From: Roseobacter denitrificans OCh 114
GTDB taxonomy: Bacteria > Pseudomonadota > Alphaproteobacteria > Rhodobacterales > Rhodobacteraceae
Direction of reading: 5' to 3'
Assembly: GCF_000014045.1 (NCBI RefSeq)
Contig: NC_008209.1
Span: forward strand, 2,441,001-2,505,000
DNA: 64,000 nt
Under the pieces are notes generated by a model. The model was not told the origin of the DNA. It searched no databases and worked only from the letters and a program-made list of their open reading frames with translations. Within the stretch, counting starts at the first letter, position 1; every line of letters begins with the position of its first letter. Shown here one piece after another: positions 48,202 to 58,361 of this stretch. Position numbers and translations under genes: made by a program.

Positions 48202-49597
48202 ATTCGAAACTATAGGCAAGCCTGAGCCCGCCCCAATGACGACCCTGTACAAAAATCGGAGCAGAAAGGTCTTTCATCATTTTGAATGCGCCACCACCCA
48301 TGTCGCGGCGATAAACCTGCAAAAGGAAGGGTTCAGTATTGCGGCCCGCCTTCAGACCTACCCGGTCATCAAAAATGCGACGGTTGCGGCAATTGGCCGT
48401 GTTCCAAACCGGATCATTCGTCTGTGGCTGGGAGAATTTCTTGTTATGTGAGGGCAGATACCCGTTCACGTCGACCGCGGCGCAGAATACGATTTTCGGG
48501 TCAAAGCCCAATGCCGGTTCCTGAATGGCCGGCATGATCTGATCCATAAGCCGCGTCGATTCGGTCATGAACTGCTCGGGATTCGTGTCCGGTATGGGGC
48601 GGTAACTTCGGTCGAACAGGCGGGACATGGAGATCTCACCCCGGCTCAGCGCGGTTTCCATTTGCGAAGCCACTTCGCCGGCCAGTCTGGTGACCTCATG
48701 GATGAAACGGGCATCCGCAGTTTCATTTCCCAGCAAGGCGGTCGACTGTACAATTGTTTCCGATGTGTCAATCAAGTTGAGGATACGGACATGGGTCTCT
48801 TCAACGCCGGAGGTCGTATCCTTCACAGCGCTTTCGATCTCGGCCAGAGCTGGTGTAAACTCCGAAATCGCCCTGTCCACTCGGTGTGCCTGTTCGGAAA
48901 TGCGCTTTGCCTGCGTATCGGCCGCCGAAACCGAGGCTTCGACGCGCCCCAGAGCGGCGTCAGTGTCCCCGGTGGCTTCCAGAACATCGGACGCCTGTTC
49001 GGCGATGCCGTTTGCCTCCTGACCCAATGTGAAAATCCAGTCAGTGAGCGTTTCGACATTCTCCGTGATTTGCACGGCGGCACCGCGCGTCTGGCGTGAC
49101 AACTCGTTGATTGCCTCTGCCACGACCGCGAAACCGCGCCCGGATTCGCCGGCACGCGCCGCTTCGATCTTGGCATTGATGGCAAGCGTATTTACCTGCG
49201 TTGCGATACTGGCGATTTGCTGGTTGTTCCGCTTCACCGCATCCAGGGTATCGGCCACATCTTGTGTTCGGCTTGATACCTGCTGAACCCACCCTGCGAC
49301 CGCACGTGATTTTTCACCGGTCTGGCGTACCATCTCGGCAGAAGCGACCACATCAGTAACGGTCGTTTCAGTCTGTTCGGCCATCGCTTGCACGGCTTCG
49401 CGCACATCTGCGTTGGCCGCCGACATGTCCCGCGCCCGTGCGGTGACGATCTTCAGCCCGCTGGTCTGGGCATGGGCGTGGGCCTCAACCAGATCAAGAA
49501 AACCGGCGATGTCTACGATCTCATATCCGAGAGCGGCGGCGGCGGATGAAAGGCGATTAACATCAGTTTGTGCAGACAAATGTTGGGGGACTTGCAT
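48200..49597 (-). CDS. Soluble methyl-accepting chemotaxis protein with C-terminal sensor
   Basis: 465 aa, without a transmembrane segment, so cytosolic. The N-terminal half is a signalling coiled coil with the hairpin tip [23 protein letters not shown] text (residues about 135-165) that contacts CheA/CheW. The C-terminal third, from about 335, is a sensor domain with conserved [17 protein letters not shown] and [15 protein letters not shown], ending [18 protein letters not shown]. That order, signal domain first and sensor last, is unusual for MCPs. Ligand unknown; the two Cys and the His may bind a metal or haem, but this is a guess. GAGGT stands before the ATG at 49597. Confidence 0.88.
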   Translation of the reverse strand: MQVPQHLSAQTDVNRLSSAAAALGYEIVDIAGFLDLVEAHAHAQTSGLKIVTARARDMSAANADVREAVQAMAEQTETTVTDVVASAEMVRQTGEKSRAVAGWVQQVSSRTQDVADTLDAVKRNNQQIASIATQVNTLAINAKIEAARAGESGRGFAVVAEAINELSRQTRGAAVQITENVETLTDWIFTLGQEANGIAEQASDVLEATGDTDAALGRVEASVSAADTQAKRISEQAHRVDRAISEFTPALAEIESAVKDTTSGVEETHVRILNLIDTSETIVQSTALLGNETADARFIHEVTRLAGEVASQMETALSRGEISMSRLFDRSYRPIPDTNPEQFMTESTRLMDQIMPAIQEPALGFDPKIVFCAAVDVNGYLPSHNKKFSQPQTNDPVWNTANCRNRRIFDDRVGLKAGRNTEPFLLQVYRRDMGGGAFKMMKDLSAPIFVQGRHWGGLRLAYSFE

Positions 49598-49669
49598 AGG
49601 ACCTCACAATAGGGCTGTGGTGAGGTTTTGGCAGGATTTTCCTTAAAAAGTGCTAACCATAACCGAGGT

Positions 49670-50122
49670 TCACGCACAATCTGATTGCGCAATTTGCGCC
49701 ATCGCCTCGCATGTCGCCTCGATGCACAACAGGATGGAGGCATGGCGGTTCTTGTACTCGCGCGCAGGCTCGAGCACCTCGAAACCATCAAACGGCGCTT
49801 GTGGCACCGGGCCGCCCTCTTTCAGCATGGCCCGCAACGCATCGCGCGCCTGTGTCATCTCGGCAAGGGTGCGGCCCATGACTGCCGCGCCGGTCACAGC
49901 CGCTGCCGCCTGTCCCAATGCGCAGGCCTTCACGTCCTGTCCGAACGCAGACACGCGCCCATCCGTCAACGCAACATCAACGGTTACGGCCGACCCGCAC
50001 AGTGGTGAGCGTTTTTTGACACTCGCCATCGGGTCGCTCAGGCGCTCATGATGTGGTATCTCTGACGCAAGCGCCAGGATCCGCCCTGAGTAAAGCTTTA
50101 TTAGATCAGTATCCGTGGCCAT
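49670..50122 (-). CDS. NifU/SufU N-terminal-like iron-sulfur scaffold protein
   Basis: 150 aa from the ATG at 50122; the longer frame to 50215 covers the hisI leader and is discarded. The pattern KLYSGRILALASEIPHHERL with PLCGSAVTVDV, DVKACALGQAAAAV and the third LCIEATCEA Cys fits the IscU/NifU fold that assembles [Fe-S] clusters. The missing C-terminal NifU domain and spacing leave open whether it is a full scaffold or a shuttle. Divergent from hisI; the two overlap in promoter region. Confidence 0.75.
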   Translation of the reverse strand: MATDTDLIKLYSGRILALASEIPHHERLSDPMASVKKRSPLCGSAVTVDVALTDGRVSAFGQDVKACALGQAAAAVTGAAVMGRTLAEMTQARDALRAMLKEGGPVPQAPFDGFEVLEPAREYKNRHASILLCIEATCEAMAQIAQSDCA

Positions 50123-50199
50123 GGCTGTATTCTCGGTTTCGTTTGTCTGCCCCTCCATACATAAGGGGCAAGGAAGAAGATGCAAAAAGGTTTTTCGGC

Positions 50200-50586
50200 A
50201 TGTCTGACGCAGCAAATGATACCAAGGTCCGTTTTGATCCTGAGAGGCTTACCTTCAATGAGGCCGGTTTGGTGCCGGCTATTGCGCAAGATGCTGAAAC
50301 CTCTGAGGTTTTGATGTTGGCTTGGATGAACGCCGAGAGCATTGCGCGCACGCTTCGCACGGGGCGAGTGACCTACTGGAGCCGGTCACGGCAGGCGTTC
50401 TGGGTCAAGGGTGAAACCAGCGGCCATGTTCAGGAACTTGTTGATTTGCGGATAGACTGCGACCGCGACTGCCTGCTTGTGCTGCTGCGTCAGACGGGTC
50501 CTGCCTGCCACACCGGGCGTCGCAGCTGTTTTTACACCGGGGTGCGTGACGGGCATGAACAGGAACTGATGACCCCGCAGGACTAG
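50200..50586 (+). CDS. hisI: Phosphoribosyl-AMP cyclohydrolase
   Basis: 128 aa from the ATG at 50200; the open frame from 50053 covers the divergent gene's N-terminus. HisI opens the purine ring of PR-AMP in histidine synthesis. Marks: AIAQDAETSEVLMLAWMNAES, TYWSRSRQAFWVKGETSGHVQ, IDCDRDCLLVLL and ACHTGRRSCFY with the zinc Cys. Its end overlaps the gluQ stop by 4 bases, convergent. Confidence 0.97.
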   Translation: MSDAANDTKVRFDPERLTFNEAGLVPAIAQDAETSEVLMLAWMNAESIARTLRTGRVTYWSRSRQAFWVKGETSGHVQELVDLRIDCDRDCLLVLLRQTGPACHTGRRSCFYTGVRDGHEQELMTPQD

Positions 50587-51446
50587 ACCGCAAGCCCGAC
50601 CATGGCCCTGATGTCCTGCGGCGCGCACCCCTCGTCGCGGAATTTTGCCAAAGCCCGCGCATCATCACGTTTGGCCAACCGCTTGCCGGCATCGTCGCGG
50701 ATCAGTCGATGGTGGTAATAGTCGGGTGTCGGCACATCAAGCAGGCGTTGCAGGATCACGTGGATCTGCGTCGCCTCGGCCAGATCTGCGCCGCGCACGA
50801 CGGTGCTGACATTCTGGGCGGAATCATCGACGACCACCGACAGGTGATAGGAGGTGCCCATATCGCGGCGCGCCAGAACGATATCCCCGATGCGCGTCAA
50901 CGCGGTCGCGGGCTCAATTGAAACCACCTTATGCGTCCCTGATCCGGTCTCCTGATAGGTAAGGGGGCTGTCCGCGATCAGATCCAGCGCCTTGGCCATA
51001 TTCAGCCGTATCGCGGGCGCGGGGGGCCCACTGACAGCCTGGCTCCCTGCGCGGCAGGTGCCGGGATAGACCAGCCCGTCAGGTCCAAAAACTGGCGTGC
51101 TTCCTTCTTGTGGCGCGCTGGCGGCCAGTTGGATGTCCTTGCGTGAACAGGTGCAGGGATACGTCACGCCCAGCCTTTCGAGCCGCGTCAGCGCAGCCCG
51201 ATAAACATCAAAGCGGTCCGACTGGCGCATAACAGGCTCGGGCCAGCGCAGGCCCAACCACGCAAGGTCCTTATAGATCTGCGCTTCCCAGGTCGGTCGC
51301 GCGCGGGATTGGTCAATATCCTCAATCCTGAGCAGGAAAGCGCCCCCCGCAGCCGCCGCCATATCCCAGGCCAGAAGCGCGGAATAGGCATGCCCCAGAT
51401 GCAGAGGGCCAGTTGGGGATGGAGCAAACCGGGTTGTGAATGTCAC
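50583..51446 (-). CDS. gluQ: Glutamyl-Q tRNA(Asp) synthetase
   Basis: 287 aa. GluQ-RS attaches glutamate to queuosine in the anticodon of tRNA-Asp. It looks like a short class I GluRS without an anticodon-binding domain: RFAPSPTGPLHLGHAYSAL, the KMSKS-like LAKRDDAR, and a zinc finger CTCSRKD...PGTCR. ATGA overlap with the upstream methyltransferase gene shows an operon. Confidence 0.95.
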   Translation of the reverse strand: MTFTTRFAPSPTGPLHLGHAYSALLAWDMAAAAGGAFLLRIEDIDQSRARPTWEAQIYKDLAWLGLRWPEPVMRQSDRFDVYRAALTRLERLGVTYPCTCSRKDIQLAASAPQEGSTPVFGPDGLVYPGTCRAGSQAVSGPPAPAIRLNMAKALDLIADSPLTYQETGSGTHKVVSIEPATALTRIGDIVLARRDMGTSYHLSVVVDDSAQNVSTVVRGADLAEATQIHVILQRLLDVPTPDYYHHRLIRDDAGKRLAKRDDARALAKFRDEGCAPQDIRAMVGLAV

Positions 51447-52057
51447 GTTTTCTCAATGACATAAACGGTGGCCTTCAAGTCGATCCCGGGCAAATGCGGC
51501 CCGTGTTCCTTGAACAAGAGCCGTGCGGCACCACAATCGAGCCATTCCGAAAGGGCCGCCTCATTCTTCGGATCTGATAGCGCATGATCATTCAGCGACA
51601 AGACGCACAGCCCGCCCGATTCCAACTGCATCATGAGAGTATGAAAGACCGATATCGGGGCGGCGCCCGCGCCAATCACACCGATTGCACAGATTGCGGT
51701 GTAGGAAGCAGGTCGCCGGGGCAGGGCGGCCCCCGCCTCAATGACGCTGAGAGTGCGGTAGAGGTTCTTTTCCCGCGCTTTCTCAAGCATGTCGGATGAG
51801 ATATCAACGCCGTCAATCACGCGGAAGCCCGCCAGTTTGAGCGCCAATCCCGAAAGCCCGGTGCCACAGCCAAAATCCAGAATGGGCGCGGTCATATCCG
51901 ATGAAAACTGCGCGAGGGCCTCGGCGCAACGGCCCGGTGTTGCATAGCCGTTTTGCACCACCTCTGCCTCGTAAGTGGCGGACCAGTCATCATAAAGCGC
52001 GCGGGTGTCGCCTGCGTCACGCGCAGCATAGGCCTTCGTCAGAAATCCATCCGTCAT
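51443..52057 (-). CDS. SAM-dependent methyltransferase
   Basis: 204 aa, class I Rossmann methyltransferase: motif I ILDFGCGTGLSGLAL, motif II DISSDMLEKA, and a GGLCVLSLND strand near 150. A short N-terminal helix region (TRALYDDWSATYEAEVV) precedes the fold. It lies directly before gluQ and overlaps it by 4 bases, so it may act on the same tRNA or on a small metabolite; the substrate is not known. Confidence 0.85.
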   Translation of the reverse strand: MTDGFLTKAYAARDAGDTRALYDDWSATYEAEVVQNGYATPGRCAEALAQFSSDMTAPILDFGCGTGLSGLALKLAGFRVIDGVDISSDMLEKAREKNLYRTLSVIEAGAALPRRPASYTAICAIGVIGAGAAPISVFHTLMMQLESGGLCVLSLNDHALSDPKNEAALSEWLDCGAARLLFKEHGPHLPGIDLKATVYVIEKT

Positions 52058-52095
52058 ATCGCAAAAGTAGAGTGCTTTGCGCCGAGCGTCCAGCC

Positions 52096-53448
52096 TTACG
52101 CCGGTTCCTTCACGGCTTCGAGCCAGTTCTGCCAGTCCCTTTTTGCCCGGTCCGTATAGGCTTTGTACCGGTCCTTGCGCCCGCGACGCCCGCCTTTCAA
52201 ACCCTCAACCGGCGGGAAAAGCCCGAAGTTGACGTTCATCGGCTGAAAGGTCTTGGCCTCGGCACCACCCGAGATGTGGGTGATCAAGGCGCCCGTTGCG
52301 GTCGTATCCGCCGGGGCCGACAGGGAAATGCCCAGTATCTCGGCCGCTGCCAAACGTCCGGCCAGCAATCCCATCGCAGCGGATTCAACATAGCCTTCGA
52401 CACCTGTGATCTGACCGGCAAAGCGGATATTGGGCCTTGAGCGCAACCGCATCTGTTCATCCAGCAAGGTCGGCGCATTCAAAAACGTATTGCGATGAAT
52501 GCCGCCAAGCCGCGCAAAACTCGCATTCTCAAGTCCGGGAATGGTTTTGAAAACAGCCGCTTGCGCACCGTACTTCATCTTGGTCTGAAACCCGACGATA
52601 TTATAGAGCGTGCCCAGCTTGTTATCCCGGCGCAGCTGCACAACAGCATAGGGTTTCACATCCGGCTGATGTGGATTGGTCAGACCAACCGGCTTCATCG
52701 GGCCAAAGCGCAAGGTTTCGCGCCCCCGTTCGGCCATGACTTCGATGGGCAGGCAGCCATCGAAGTAATCCGCCGTCTCACCCTCTTTGAACTCGGTTTT
52801 GTCTGCTGCCAGAAGGGCGTCGATGAAGGCCTCGTATTGGTCCTTGTCCATCGGGCAATTCAGATAGGCGGTGCGCTCCTCTTCGGTCTCGCCCTTGTCA
52901 TAGCGCGACTGCATCCAGGCACGGCTCATGTCGATACTGTCGAAATACACAATGGGCGCGATTGCGTCGAAAAAGGCGAGCGCCGCACCACCGGTTTGCG
53001 CAGCGATTGCATCGCTCAGTTTCGAGGATGTCAAAGGCCCTGTCGCAAAAATCCACTGTCCGGACGCGGGCAATTCCGAGATTTCGCCGTATTCAATGGT
53101 GATCCGCGGGTGGGCGGTCAGCGTGTCCGTGACTGATTGCGCGAAAAGGTCCCGGTCAACCGCAAGGGCGCCGCCCGCAGGCAGCCGGTGTTTGTCGGCC
53201 ATCCGCATGATCAGACCGCCCGCCGCCCGCATTTCCCAATGCAGCAAGCCCACGGCGTTCTGCTCATCATCGTCTGAGCGGAAAGAGTTGGAGCACACCA
53301 TCTCGCCCAATAACCCGGTTTGATGGGCAAATGTGCCCACTTTTGGCCGCATCTCATGCAGCACCACGTCCACGCCCATTTCAGCCGCCTGCCAGGCGGC
53401 TTCGGACCCGGCCATGCCGCCCCCAACGATATGTAATGTCTGTGTCAT
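52096..53448 (-). CDS. trmFO: Methylenetetrahydrofolate-tRNA-(uracil-5-)-methyltransferase TrmFO
   Basis: 450 aa from the ATG at 53448; the frame to 53478 adds an unlikely extension. TrmFO methylates U54 of tRNA using folate and FAD, replacing TrmA. The FAD motif is [17 protein letters not shown]; the catalytic region includes [35 protein letters not shown] and the C-terminal [13 protein letters not shown]. Divergent from the thioesterase gene. Confidence 0.97.
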   Translation of the reverse strand: MTQTLHIVGGGMAGSEAAWQAAEMGVDVVLHEMRPKVGTFAHQTGLLGEMVCSNSFRSDDDEQNAVGLLHWEMRAAGGLIMRMADKHRLPAGGALAVDRDLFAQSVTDTLTAHPRITIEYGEISELPASGQWIFATGPLTSSKLSDAIAAQTGGAALAFFDAIAPIVYFDSIDMSRAWMQSRYDKGETEEERTAYLNCPMDKDQYEAFIDALLAADKTEFKEGETADYFDGCLPIEVMAERGRETLRFGPMKPVGLTNPHQPDVKPYAVVQLRRDNKLGTLYNIVGFQTKMKYGAQAAVFKTIPGLENASFARLGGIHRNTFLNAPTLLDEQMRLRSRPNIRFAGQITGVEGYVESAAMGLLAGRLAAAEILGISLSAPADTTATGALITHISGGAEAKTFQPMNVNFGLFPPVEGLKGGRRGRKDRYKAYTDRAKRDWQNWLEAVKEPA

Positions 53449-53595
53449 GATGCGGATGTAAGCGAGGCGCCCAGCCACCGCAACCTAAAGCCTGCAACGC
53501 CCGGCTTTTCGCGCGCAAATTTGTGGTCCTTGATGAGGTGTGACCTTGCGCCCCGTCCCAAATCAATCAATGAAGAGAGCAGGGAGGGCAGGCGC

Positions 53596-54015
53596 ATGAC
53601 ACTGAAGATGGACATCAAGACGCTCAGCGAATTTGTGGAGCAGGTTTTTGAGCAGGTCAAAGGTGATTTCACGGTCGAAGACCTGAGCGAAGACAGCCTG
53701 CGGGTCAGATTGAACGTGACTGACAAGCACCTTCGCCCCGGCGGCACGGTATCTGGACCGTCGATGTTTGCGCTGGCCGATATGGCCGCATACTATATGA
53801 CCCTCGCGCGTATCGGGCCCGAGGCTCTGACGGTTACAACGAATTGCGCCATTGATTTCATGCGCAAACCGGCGGCTGGCGCTGATCTTATTGCCCATGC
53901 GCGGCTTTTGAAACTTGGTCGACAGCTTGCGGTCACGGATGTGTTGCTGTTTTCGGACGGGCAGCCGAAACCCGTGGCGCGCGCAAGCCTGACCTATTCC
54001 ATCCCGCCGCAATAA
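53596..54015 (+). CDS. PaaI-type hot-dog thioesterase
   Basis: 139 aa from the ATG at 53596 after GGGAGG; the open frame from 53521 is discarded. Hot-dog fold acyl-CoA thioesterase of PaaI type: the HLRPGGTVSGPSMFALADMAAYY helix region supplies the active site, followed by TTNCAIDFMRKPAAGADL and LTYSIPP. It acts on small acyl-CoA in the cytosol. Substrate unknown. Confidence 0.85.
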   Translation: MTLKMDIKTLSEFVEQVFEQVKGDFTVEDLSEDSLRVRLNVTDKHLRPGGTVSGPSMFALADMAAYYMTLARIGPEALTVTTNCAIDFMRKPAAGADLIAHARLLKLGRQLAVTDVLLFSDGQPKPVARASLTYSIPPQ

Positions 54016-54124
54016 AACTGCATGAGCGGATGGCCTGATCGCGGGTTTGCACGCGCCGGTTCACGCTCGCGATCTTGCTGTTATCATCCGCTGCGTCAAA
54101 TCTCTGCTCAGAGAATTCAGGCAC

Positions 54125-54154
54125 AAAAAAACGCCCGCTTTGACAAGCAGGCGT
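54125..54154 (-). terminator. Intrinsic terminator after rpsI
   Basis: On the minus strand ACGCCTGCTT pairs with AAGCGGGCGT (one G-T pair, 4-base loop) and is followed by a T7 run. It lies 31 bases past the rpsI stop. Confidence 0.9.
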
Positions 54155-54185
54155 TTGAAATTTTTCGGCTTTTGACCGTTCGGTA

Positions 54186-54677
54186 CTAGCGCTTGGAGAA
54201 CTGGAAGCTCTTACGCGCCTTGGCCTTACCGTATTTCTTACGCTCAACCACGCGGCTGTCGCGGGTCAGGAAGCCCGCAGCTTTGAGCGCGCCGCGCAAG
54301 GACGGATCGTAAAGCTGCAGCGCTTTGGAGATACCGTGTTTTACCGCACCGGCCTGACCGGACAGGCCGCCGCCTTTGACGGTTGCAACAACGTCGAACT
54401 GACCATCTGTGCCGGAAACCGAAAACGGCTGAGCCAGGATCATTTGCAAAACCGGGCGCGCGAAATACTCGTTTTGCGGCTTGCCGTTGACCGTCACCTT
54501 GCCGGAGCCGGGTTTGATCCAGACGCGTGCGATCGCATCTTTCCGCTTGCCCGTCGCATAGGAGCGACCCAGATCGTCACGCACAGGCTCGCGCACGACC
54601 GCTTCCACTTGCGGTGCCGCAGCTTCGACGCCGGCGACTGCACCCAGTTCTTCGAGTGTGTTGATTTCTTCGGCCAT
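54186..54677 (-). CDS. rpsI: 30S ribosomal protein S9
   Basis: 163 aa from the ATG at 54677; another ATG at 54683 overlaps the rplM stop, but GGAG is better spaced for 54677. S9 has [11 protein letters not shown], the central [29 protein letters not shown] and the C-terminal [20 protein letters not shown] that contacts tRNA. An N-terminal acidic extension (residues 1-35) is common in alphaproteobacterial S9. Co-transcribed with rplM. Confidence 0.98.
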   Translation of the reverse strand: MAEEINTLEELGAVAGVEAAAPQVEAVVREPVRDDLGRSYATGKRKDAIARVWIKPGSGKVTVNGKPQNEYFARPVLQMILAQPFSVSGTDGQFDVVATVKGGGLSGQAGAVKHGISKALQLYDPSLRGALKAAGFLTRDSRVVERKKYGKAKARKSFQFSKR

Positions 54678-54679
54678 GA

Positions 54680-55141
54680 TCATGCGCTCCGGGTGTTTTT
54701 ACTGTTCATGGATGTCACATCCAGAACCTCAGGGCTTTGCGCCTCGTGAGGGTGCTCACTGCCTGCATAGACGCGCAGGTTCGTCATGATCTGACGCGAC
54801 AGGCGGTTGCCGGGCAGCATGCGCTTGACGGCAAGTGTCACGATCCGCTCGGGGTGTTTGCCCTCGAGGATTTGCGCCTTGGTCCGTGATTTGATGCCAC
54901 CGGGGTGGCCTGTGTGCCAGTAATGGCTTTCTTCACGCTTCTTGCCGGTCAGTTGCACTTTATCTGCGTTTATGATGACGACATTGTCCCCGCAATCCAT
55001 ATGCGGTGTGAACGAAGGCTTGTGCTTGCCGCGCAGGCGCGTGGCAACGATCGACGCGAGACGACCCAGAACGACACCTTCGGCGTCGATCAGGATCCAT
55101 TTCTTGTCGATATCTGCGGGTGTTGCAGAAAAGGTTTTCAT
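54680..55141 (-). CDS. rplM: 50S ribosomal protein L13
   Basis: 153 aa, full length. Marks: [45 protein letters not shown] and [23 protein letters not shown] text. Standard rplM-rpsI order, stop touching the rpsI start. Two promoters lie in the upstream gap. Confidence 0.98.
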   Translation of the reverse strand: MKTFSATPADIDKKWILIDAEGVVLGRLASIVATRLRGKHKPSFTPHMDCGDNVVIINADKVQLTGKKREESHYWHTGHPGGIKSRTKAQILEGKHPERIVTLAVKRMLPGNRLSRQIMTNLRVYAGSEHPHEAQSPEVLDVTSMNSKNTRSA

Positions 55142-55204
55142 GTACGGTTCCCCGTTTAAATGTGACGTCTCGTCTTTTGGGACCAGACCGAATTTGATTG
55201 GCGT

Positions 55205-55313
55205 TGTATAAATGAGTTCTCAGCAAGGTCAACTATAGTTGTTCCGATAATATCGTTACAAAACAGATATCTAGAAATACGGTAATATTATACCCCACGT
55301 TCATGGCCGTCAA
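55205..55313 (-). promoter_or_regulatory. Tandem promoters for rplM-rpsI
   Basis: Proximal: TTGACC (55227-55232) and TATACA (55205-55210), 16 bases apart. Distal: TTGACG (55308-55313) and TATAAT (55287-55292), 15 bases apart. Both point to the minus strand, 60-170 bases before the L13 start. The proximal -35 overlaps the palindrome AACTATAGTT (55231-55240). The whole stretch is AT-rich compared with its surroundings, as for strong ribosomal promoters. Confidence 0.55.
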
Positions 55314-55715
55314 TCACGCCGCATATGGTGGCGGGCCGGCCACTGGGATTTACCGGCGAGCCCAACCAGTAATGCAAGCCGAACAACAGAAAAAATCGCG
55401 CTGCCTCTCCCCGCAGTCGAGCGCGACCAGTGATATGCAGCGCCTCGCGTTAAACCTGAGAATCTAAGGTCCAGTGCTTCATGATCCCAATGCGCTTTCC
55501 TGTGCGCGCACAGCATGCATGCGCTGCGGATTGGCATCATCTGCTTTCCGAAACTCTCAGAACGGAAAACGGGAAAGGGTGCATTGCGGCCTATCCCCCT
55601 CTCTGTCAGGGGCGCGTCGCGACCCGTTTCGCGTTTTTGCCACATTCGTCTGGCAAACAAGACGGCGGAAGTGGCGAATCATGTGCGTTCGCCGGGTTTG
55701 GATCGGTTGAATATC
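55314..55715. other. 402-base gap before the Tad genes
   Basis: No supported gene. Short frames here lack ribosome sites and overlap in several frames. It should hold the promoter of the tad genes. TTAAACC at about 55449 is a weak CtrA-like half-site on the plus strand. No terminator or repeat was seen. Confidence 0.5.
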
Positions 55716-57182
55716 ATGCGAAATCTTCCAAAACATCGCAGTCCGTTCTCCTTGCGCGGCTTTTGTCGGCGGCTCATGGGGTTCAGGCGCGAAGAAGATG
55801 GCGCAATGACGATTTTCGCCACGATGATGGTGCTCATGATGCTGTTGGTCTGCGGGATCGCGGTCGATTTGATGCAAAATGAAATGATGCGCACGCGGGT
55901 GCAGAACACTCTGGACCGGGCAATTTTGGCGGCGTCTGACTTGGATCAACCCTTACCAGCGGATGAAGTTGTCGACGATTACTTTGCCAAGGCAGGCATG
56001 ACCGAGTTTCTCGATGATGTTCAGATCACGCCCGGGGCTCACCTTCCTACAACGAATTTCAGGGTCGTGCAGGCCGAGGCCCGCACGCGCACCCCGTCGA
56101 TCTACATGGCGATGACGGGTGTGCGCTCACTACCGGTATATGTGGCTGGTACAGCAGAAGAAACCATTGAAAACACGGAAATATCTTTGGTTTTGGATAT
56201 TTCCGGCTCCATGCGCAACAATGGCAAGATCGGCAATCTGCGCACTGCCGCAAAAGACTTCATCGGGGCGGTTCTTGAAGGCAATGCCGCCAATACCACC
56301 TCTTTGAACATCGTGCCATATGCAGGTCAGACGAATCCGGGACCGATCGTTTTTCAACGGGCAGGCGGGCGGCCCTTCGCGACATTCATAGAAGATTCCG
56401 ATGGGAACGAAATCCTCTACGGTCAGACGTTCGTCGATGACGAGGGCAATTCAATCGATGTGCCTTATAACACGATGTCGTCCTGTCTTGACCTCACCAA
56501 TGGCGATTTCGACAACATTGACCTGCCAAGCGGTGGGTATGATCAGACGCCATACTTCATGAACTGGCCCATTGATGCGCCGACCATGGATTGGGGTTGG
56601 TGCCCGCAAAACAAATCCTCCATCCGCTATGCGCAAAACAACGCAGGCCAGTTACAGGATTTCATTGATGACATGCGTCTGCATGACGGCACCGGAACAC
56701 AATACGGCATGAAATACGGTGTCGCCTTGCTGAACCCGAGTTCGCGCGACACGTTTGTTGCGCTCAACGCGGCCGGTCTGGTGCCGGATGGTTTCAAGGA
56801 CCGGCCCGCCGATTTCGGCACGACCGACACGCGTAAGTTCATTGTCCTGATGACTGACGGGCAGATTACCGATCAGTTCCGACCCGAGGATAAGAACGAC
56901 CCCAAGAATGATGAAATTGCTTTGAACCAGCGCATCGGAGACCGCGATACCTATGCGACGCAAAGTACGAACGTCGCCAACTTTTATTCCATTTGCAACA
57001 AGGCGAAGGCGGCAGGCATTACCGTTTACACAATCGCTTTTGAGGCACCGGCGAACGCGATCACCCAAATGCGCACCTGCGCGACATCGCCTGCCTTTTT
57101 CTACAAGGTCGAAGGCGTCGAGATCAAAACCGCCTTCAAGTCGATCGCACGCCAGATCAACGAGTTGAGGCTGACCCAGTGA
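55716..57182 (+). CDS. TadG-like pilus assembly protein with vWA domain
   Basis: 488 aa from the ATG at 55716, since the earlier part from 55515 is not pilin-like. The N-terminus RREEDGAMTIFATMMVLMMLLVCGIAV is a TadE/TadG pseudopilin segment with one membrane helix. A von Willebrand A domain begins near residue 154, with the MIDAS motif DISGSM, a later FIVLMTDGQITD, and a GTGTQYGMKYGVALL helix. Such proteins are anchored at the inner membrane and found at Flp pilus loci. The start has only a weak ribosome site. It begins a three-gene operon with two TadE/F-like genes. Confidence 0.85.
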   Translation: MRNLPKHRSPFSLRGFCRRLMGFRREEDGAMTIFATMMVLMMLLVCGIAVDLMQNEMMRTRVQNTLDRAILAASDLDQPLPADEVVDDYFAKAGMTEFLDDVQITPGAHLPTTNFRVVQAEARTRTPSIYMAMTGVRSLPVYVAGTAEETIENTEISLVLDISGSMRNNGKIGNLRTAAKDFIGAVLEGNAANTTSLNIVPYAGQTNPGPIVFQRAGGRPFATFIEDSDGNEILYGQTFVDDEGNSIDVPYNTMSSCLDLTNGDFDNIDLPSGGYDQTPYFMNWPIDAPTMDWGWCPQNKSSIRYAQNNAGQLQDFIDDMRLHDGTGTQYGMKYGVALLNPSSRDTFVALNAAGLVPDGFKDRPADFGTTDTRKFIVLMTDGQITDQFRPEDKNDPKNDEIALNQRIGDRDTYATQSTNVANFYSICNKAKAAGITVYTIAFEAPANAITQMRTCATSPAFFYKVEGVEIKTAFKSIARQINELRLTQ

Positions 57183-57724
57183 CCTTCTGTTTTCGCACAT
57201 ATCTGCGGCGATTTCGCCGTGAGGAAGATGGCCAGATTGCGGTTGAGTTTGTCATCCTTGTCCCTTTGGTGTTCACGATTTTCATGACCGCAATGGAGCT
57301 TGGTATCTACTCCATGCGCCAGATGTGGCTGGATCGTGGCTTGGACATCGCTGTGCGTGAGGTGCGGCTGAACACGTCCAGCATTCCCTCTCACGACGCG
57401 CTGAAACAAACGATATGCGAGAATGCGGGCTTTATTCCCGACTGCGGGAACAACCTCAAGCTGGAGATGGTCCGCATTGACCCGCGCGTTTTTACCCCGC
57501 TGGACCCGATTGCCGATTGTATTGATCTGAGCCTGCCGATTTCCAGCCAGGATGCGCCCAACTACCAATCTGGCAATGAGCATGATCTGATGGTGTTGCG
57601 GGCCTGCGTCAGATTCAACCCGATCTTTCCCACAACCGGGTTGGGTTTTCAGTTTGCCAGGGACAACGGGCGCGATGCCGTCATGACCGCGATGTCCGCC
57701 TTTGTGCAGGAGCCGGGGAGTTGA
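57179..57724 (+). CDS. TadE-like pilus assembly protein
   Basis: 181 aa with a GTG start at 57179 overlapping the TadG stop (GTGA). The N-terminal FRREEDGQIAVEFVILVPLVFTIFM is the TadE pseudopilin segment, with the prepilin-like Glu and one membrane helix. Four Cys in the mature part may pair. It is followed by the next gene with a 4-base TTGA overlap. Minor pseudopilin of the Flp/Tad pilus. Confidence 0.85.
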   Translation: MTFCFRTYLRRFRREEDGQIAVEFVILVPLVFTIFMTAMELGIYSMRQMWLDRGLDIAVREVRLNTSSIPSHDALKQTICENAGFIPDCGNNLKLEMVRIDPRVFTPLDPIADCIDLSLPISSQDAPNYQSGNEHDLMVLRACVRFNPIFPTTGLGFQFARDNGRDAVMTAMSAFVQEPGS

Positions 57725-58344
57725 GGAGCATCTGCACCGCGATCACAGCACGTCTGCGCCGCTTCCGTCGCGACCAGCATGGGAATGTTGCGATCGAAGC
57801 GGTGATCATTCTGCCCATCATGATCTGGGCATATCTGGCGATGTTCACGATTTTCGACACGTACCGCCAATACACCGCGCAACAAAAGGCGGCATATACC
57901 ATTTCTGACCTGATTTCGCGTCAGGCCACGCCGCTGGACGCCGGGTTTCTGGATGGCACGCACGATCTGTTCGAGACTTTGACGCGGGCTGTGGGCCAAA
58001 CCGGCATCCGGATTACTGTCGCGCGATTTGACCAGACACTGGCGGAATATCAGGTCATCTGGTCTCGCACGCGCGGGGGGATGGTGGCTTTGGGCAGCAC
58101 GGATATAGCCGATTGGTCAAACAGGCTGCCGGTCATGCCGCAGGGAGATCAGATCATCATTGTGGAAACCACATCCGAATTCGCGCCGGTGTTCAACATC
58201 GGGCTTGATCGGCAACGGATCAACAATTTCGTCTTTACGCGACCACGATATGCAGGGCAGGTCTGCTTTTTTACCGGGTCCGAAGAGATTTGCGATTTGC
58301 CGGGTGCGCCCACGCCGGTCGTTACCAACGCGGATCAGGCATGA
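57721..58344 (+). CDS. TadE/TadF-like pilus assembly protein
   Basis: 207 aa with a TTG start at 57721 overlapping the TadE stop (TTGA). The N-terminus RRDQHGNVAIEAVIILPIMIWAYLAMF is the TadE/F pseudopilin segment. The C-terminal part is beta-rich with two Cys in the CFFTGSEEICD loop. Last gene of the tad triplet; convergent with the DUF882 gene, 17 bases away. The rest of a Tad secretion locus is not in this window. Confidence 0.8.
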   Translation: MRSICTAITARLRRFRRDQHGNVAIEAVIILPIMIWAYLAMFTIFDTYRQYTAQQKAAYTISDLISRQATPLDAGFLDGTHDLFETLTRAVGQTGIRITVARFDQTLAEYQVIWSRTRGGMVALGSTDIADWSNRLPVMPQGDQIIIVETTSEFAPVFNIGLDRQRINNFVFTRPRYAGQVCFFTGSEEICDLPGAPTPVVTNADQA

Positions 58345-58361
58345 TTTAGTCCTGCGCGGCC

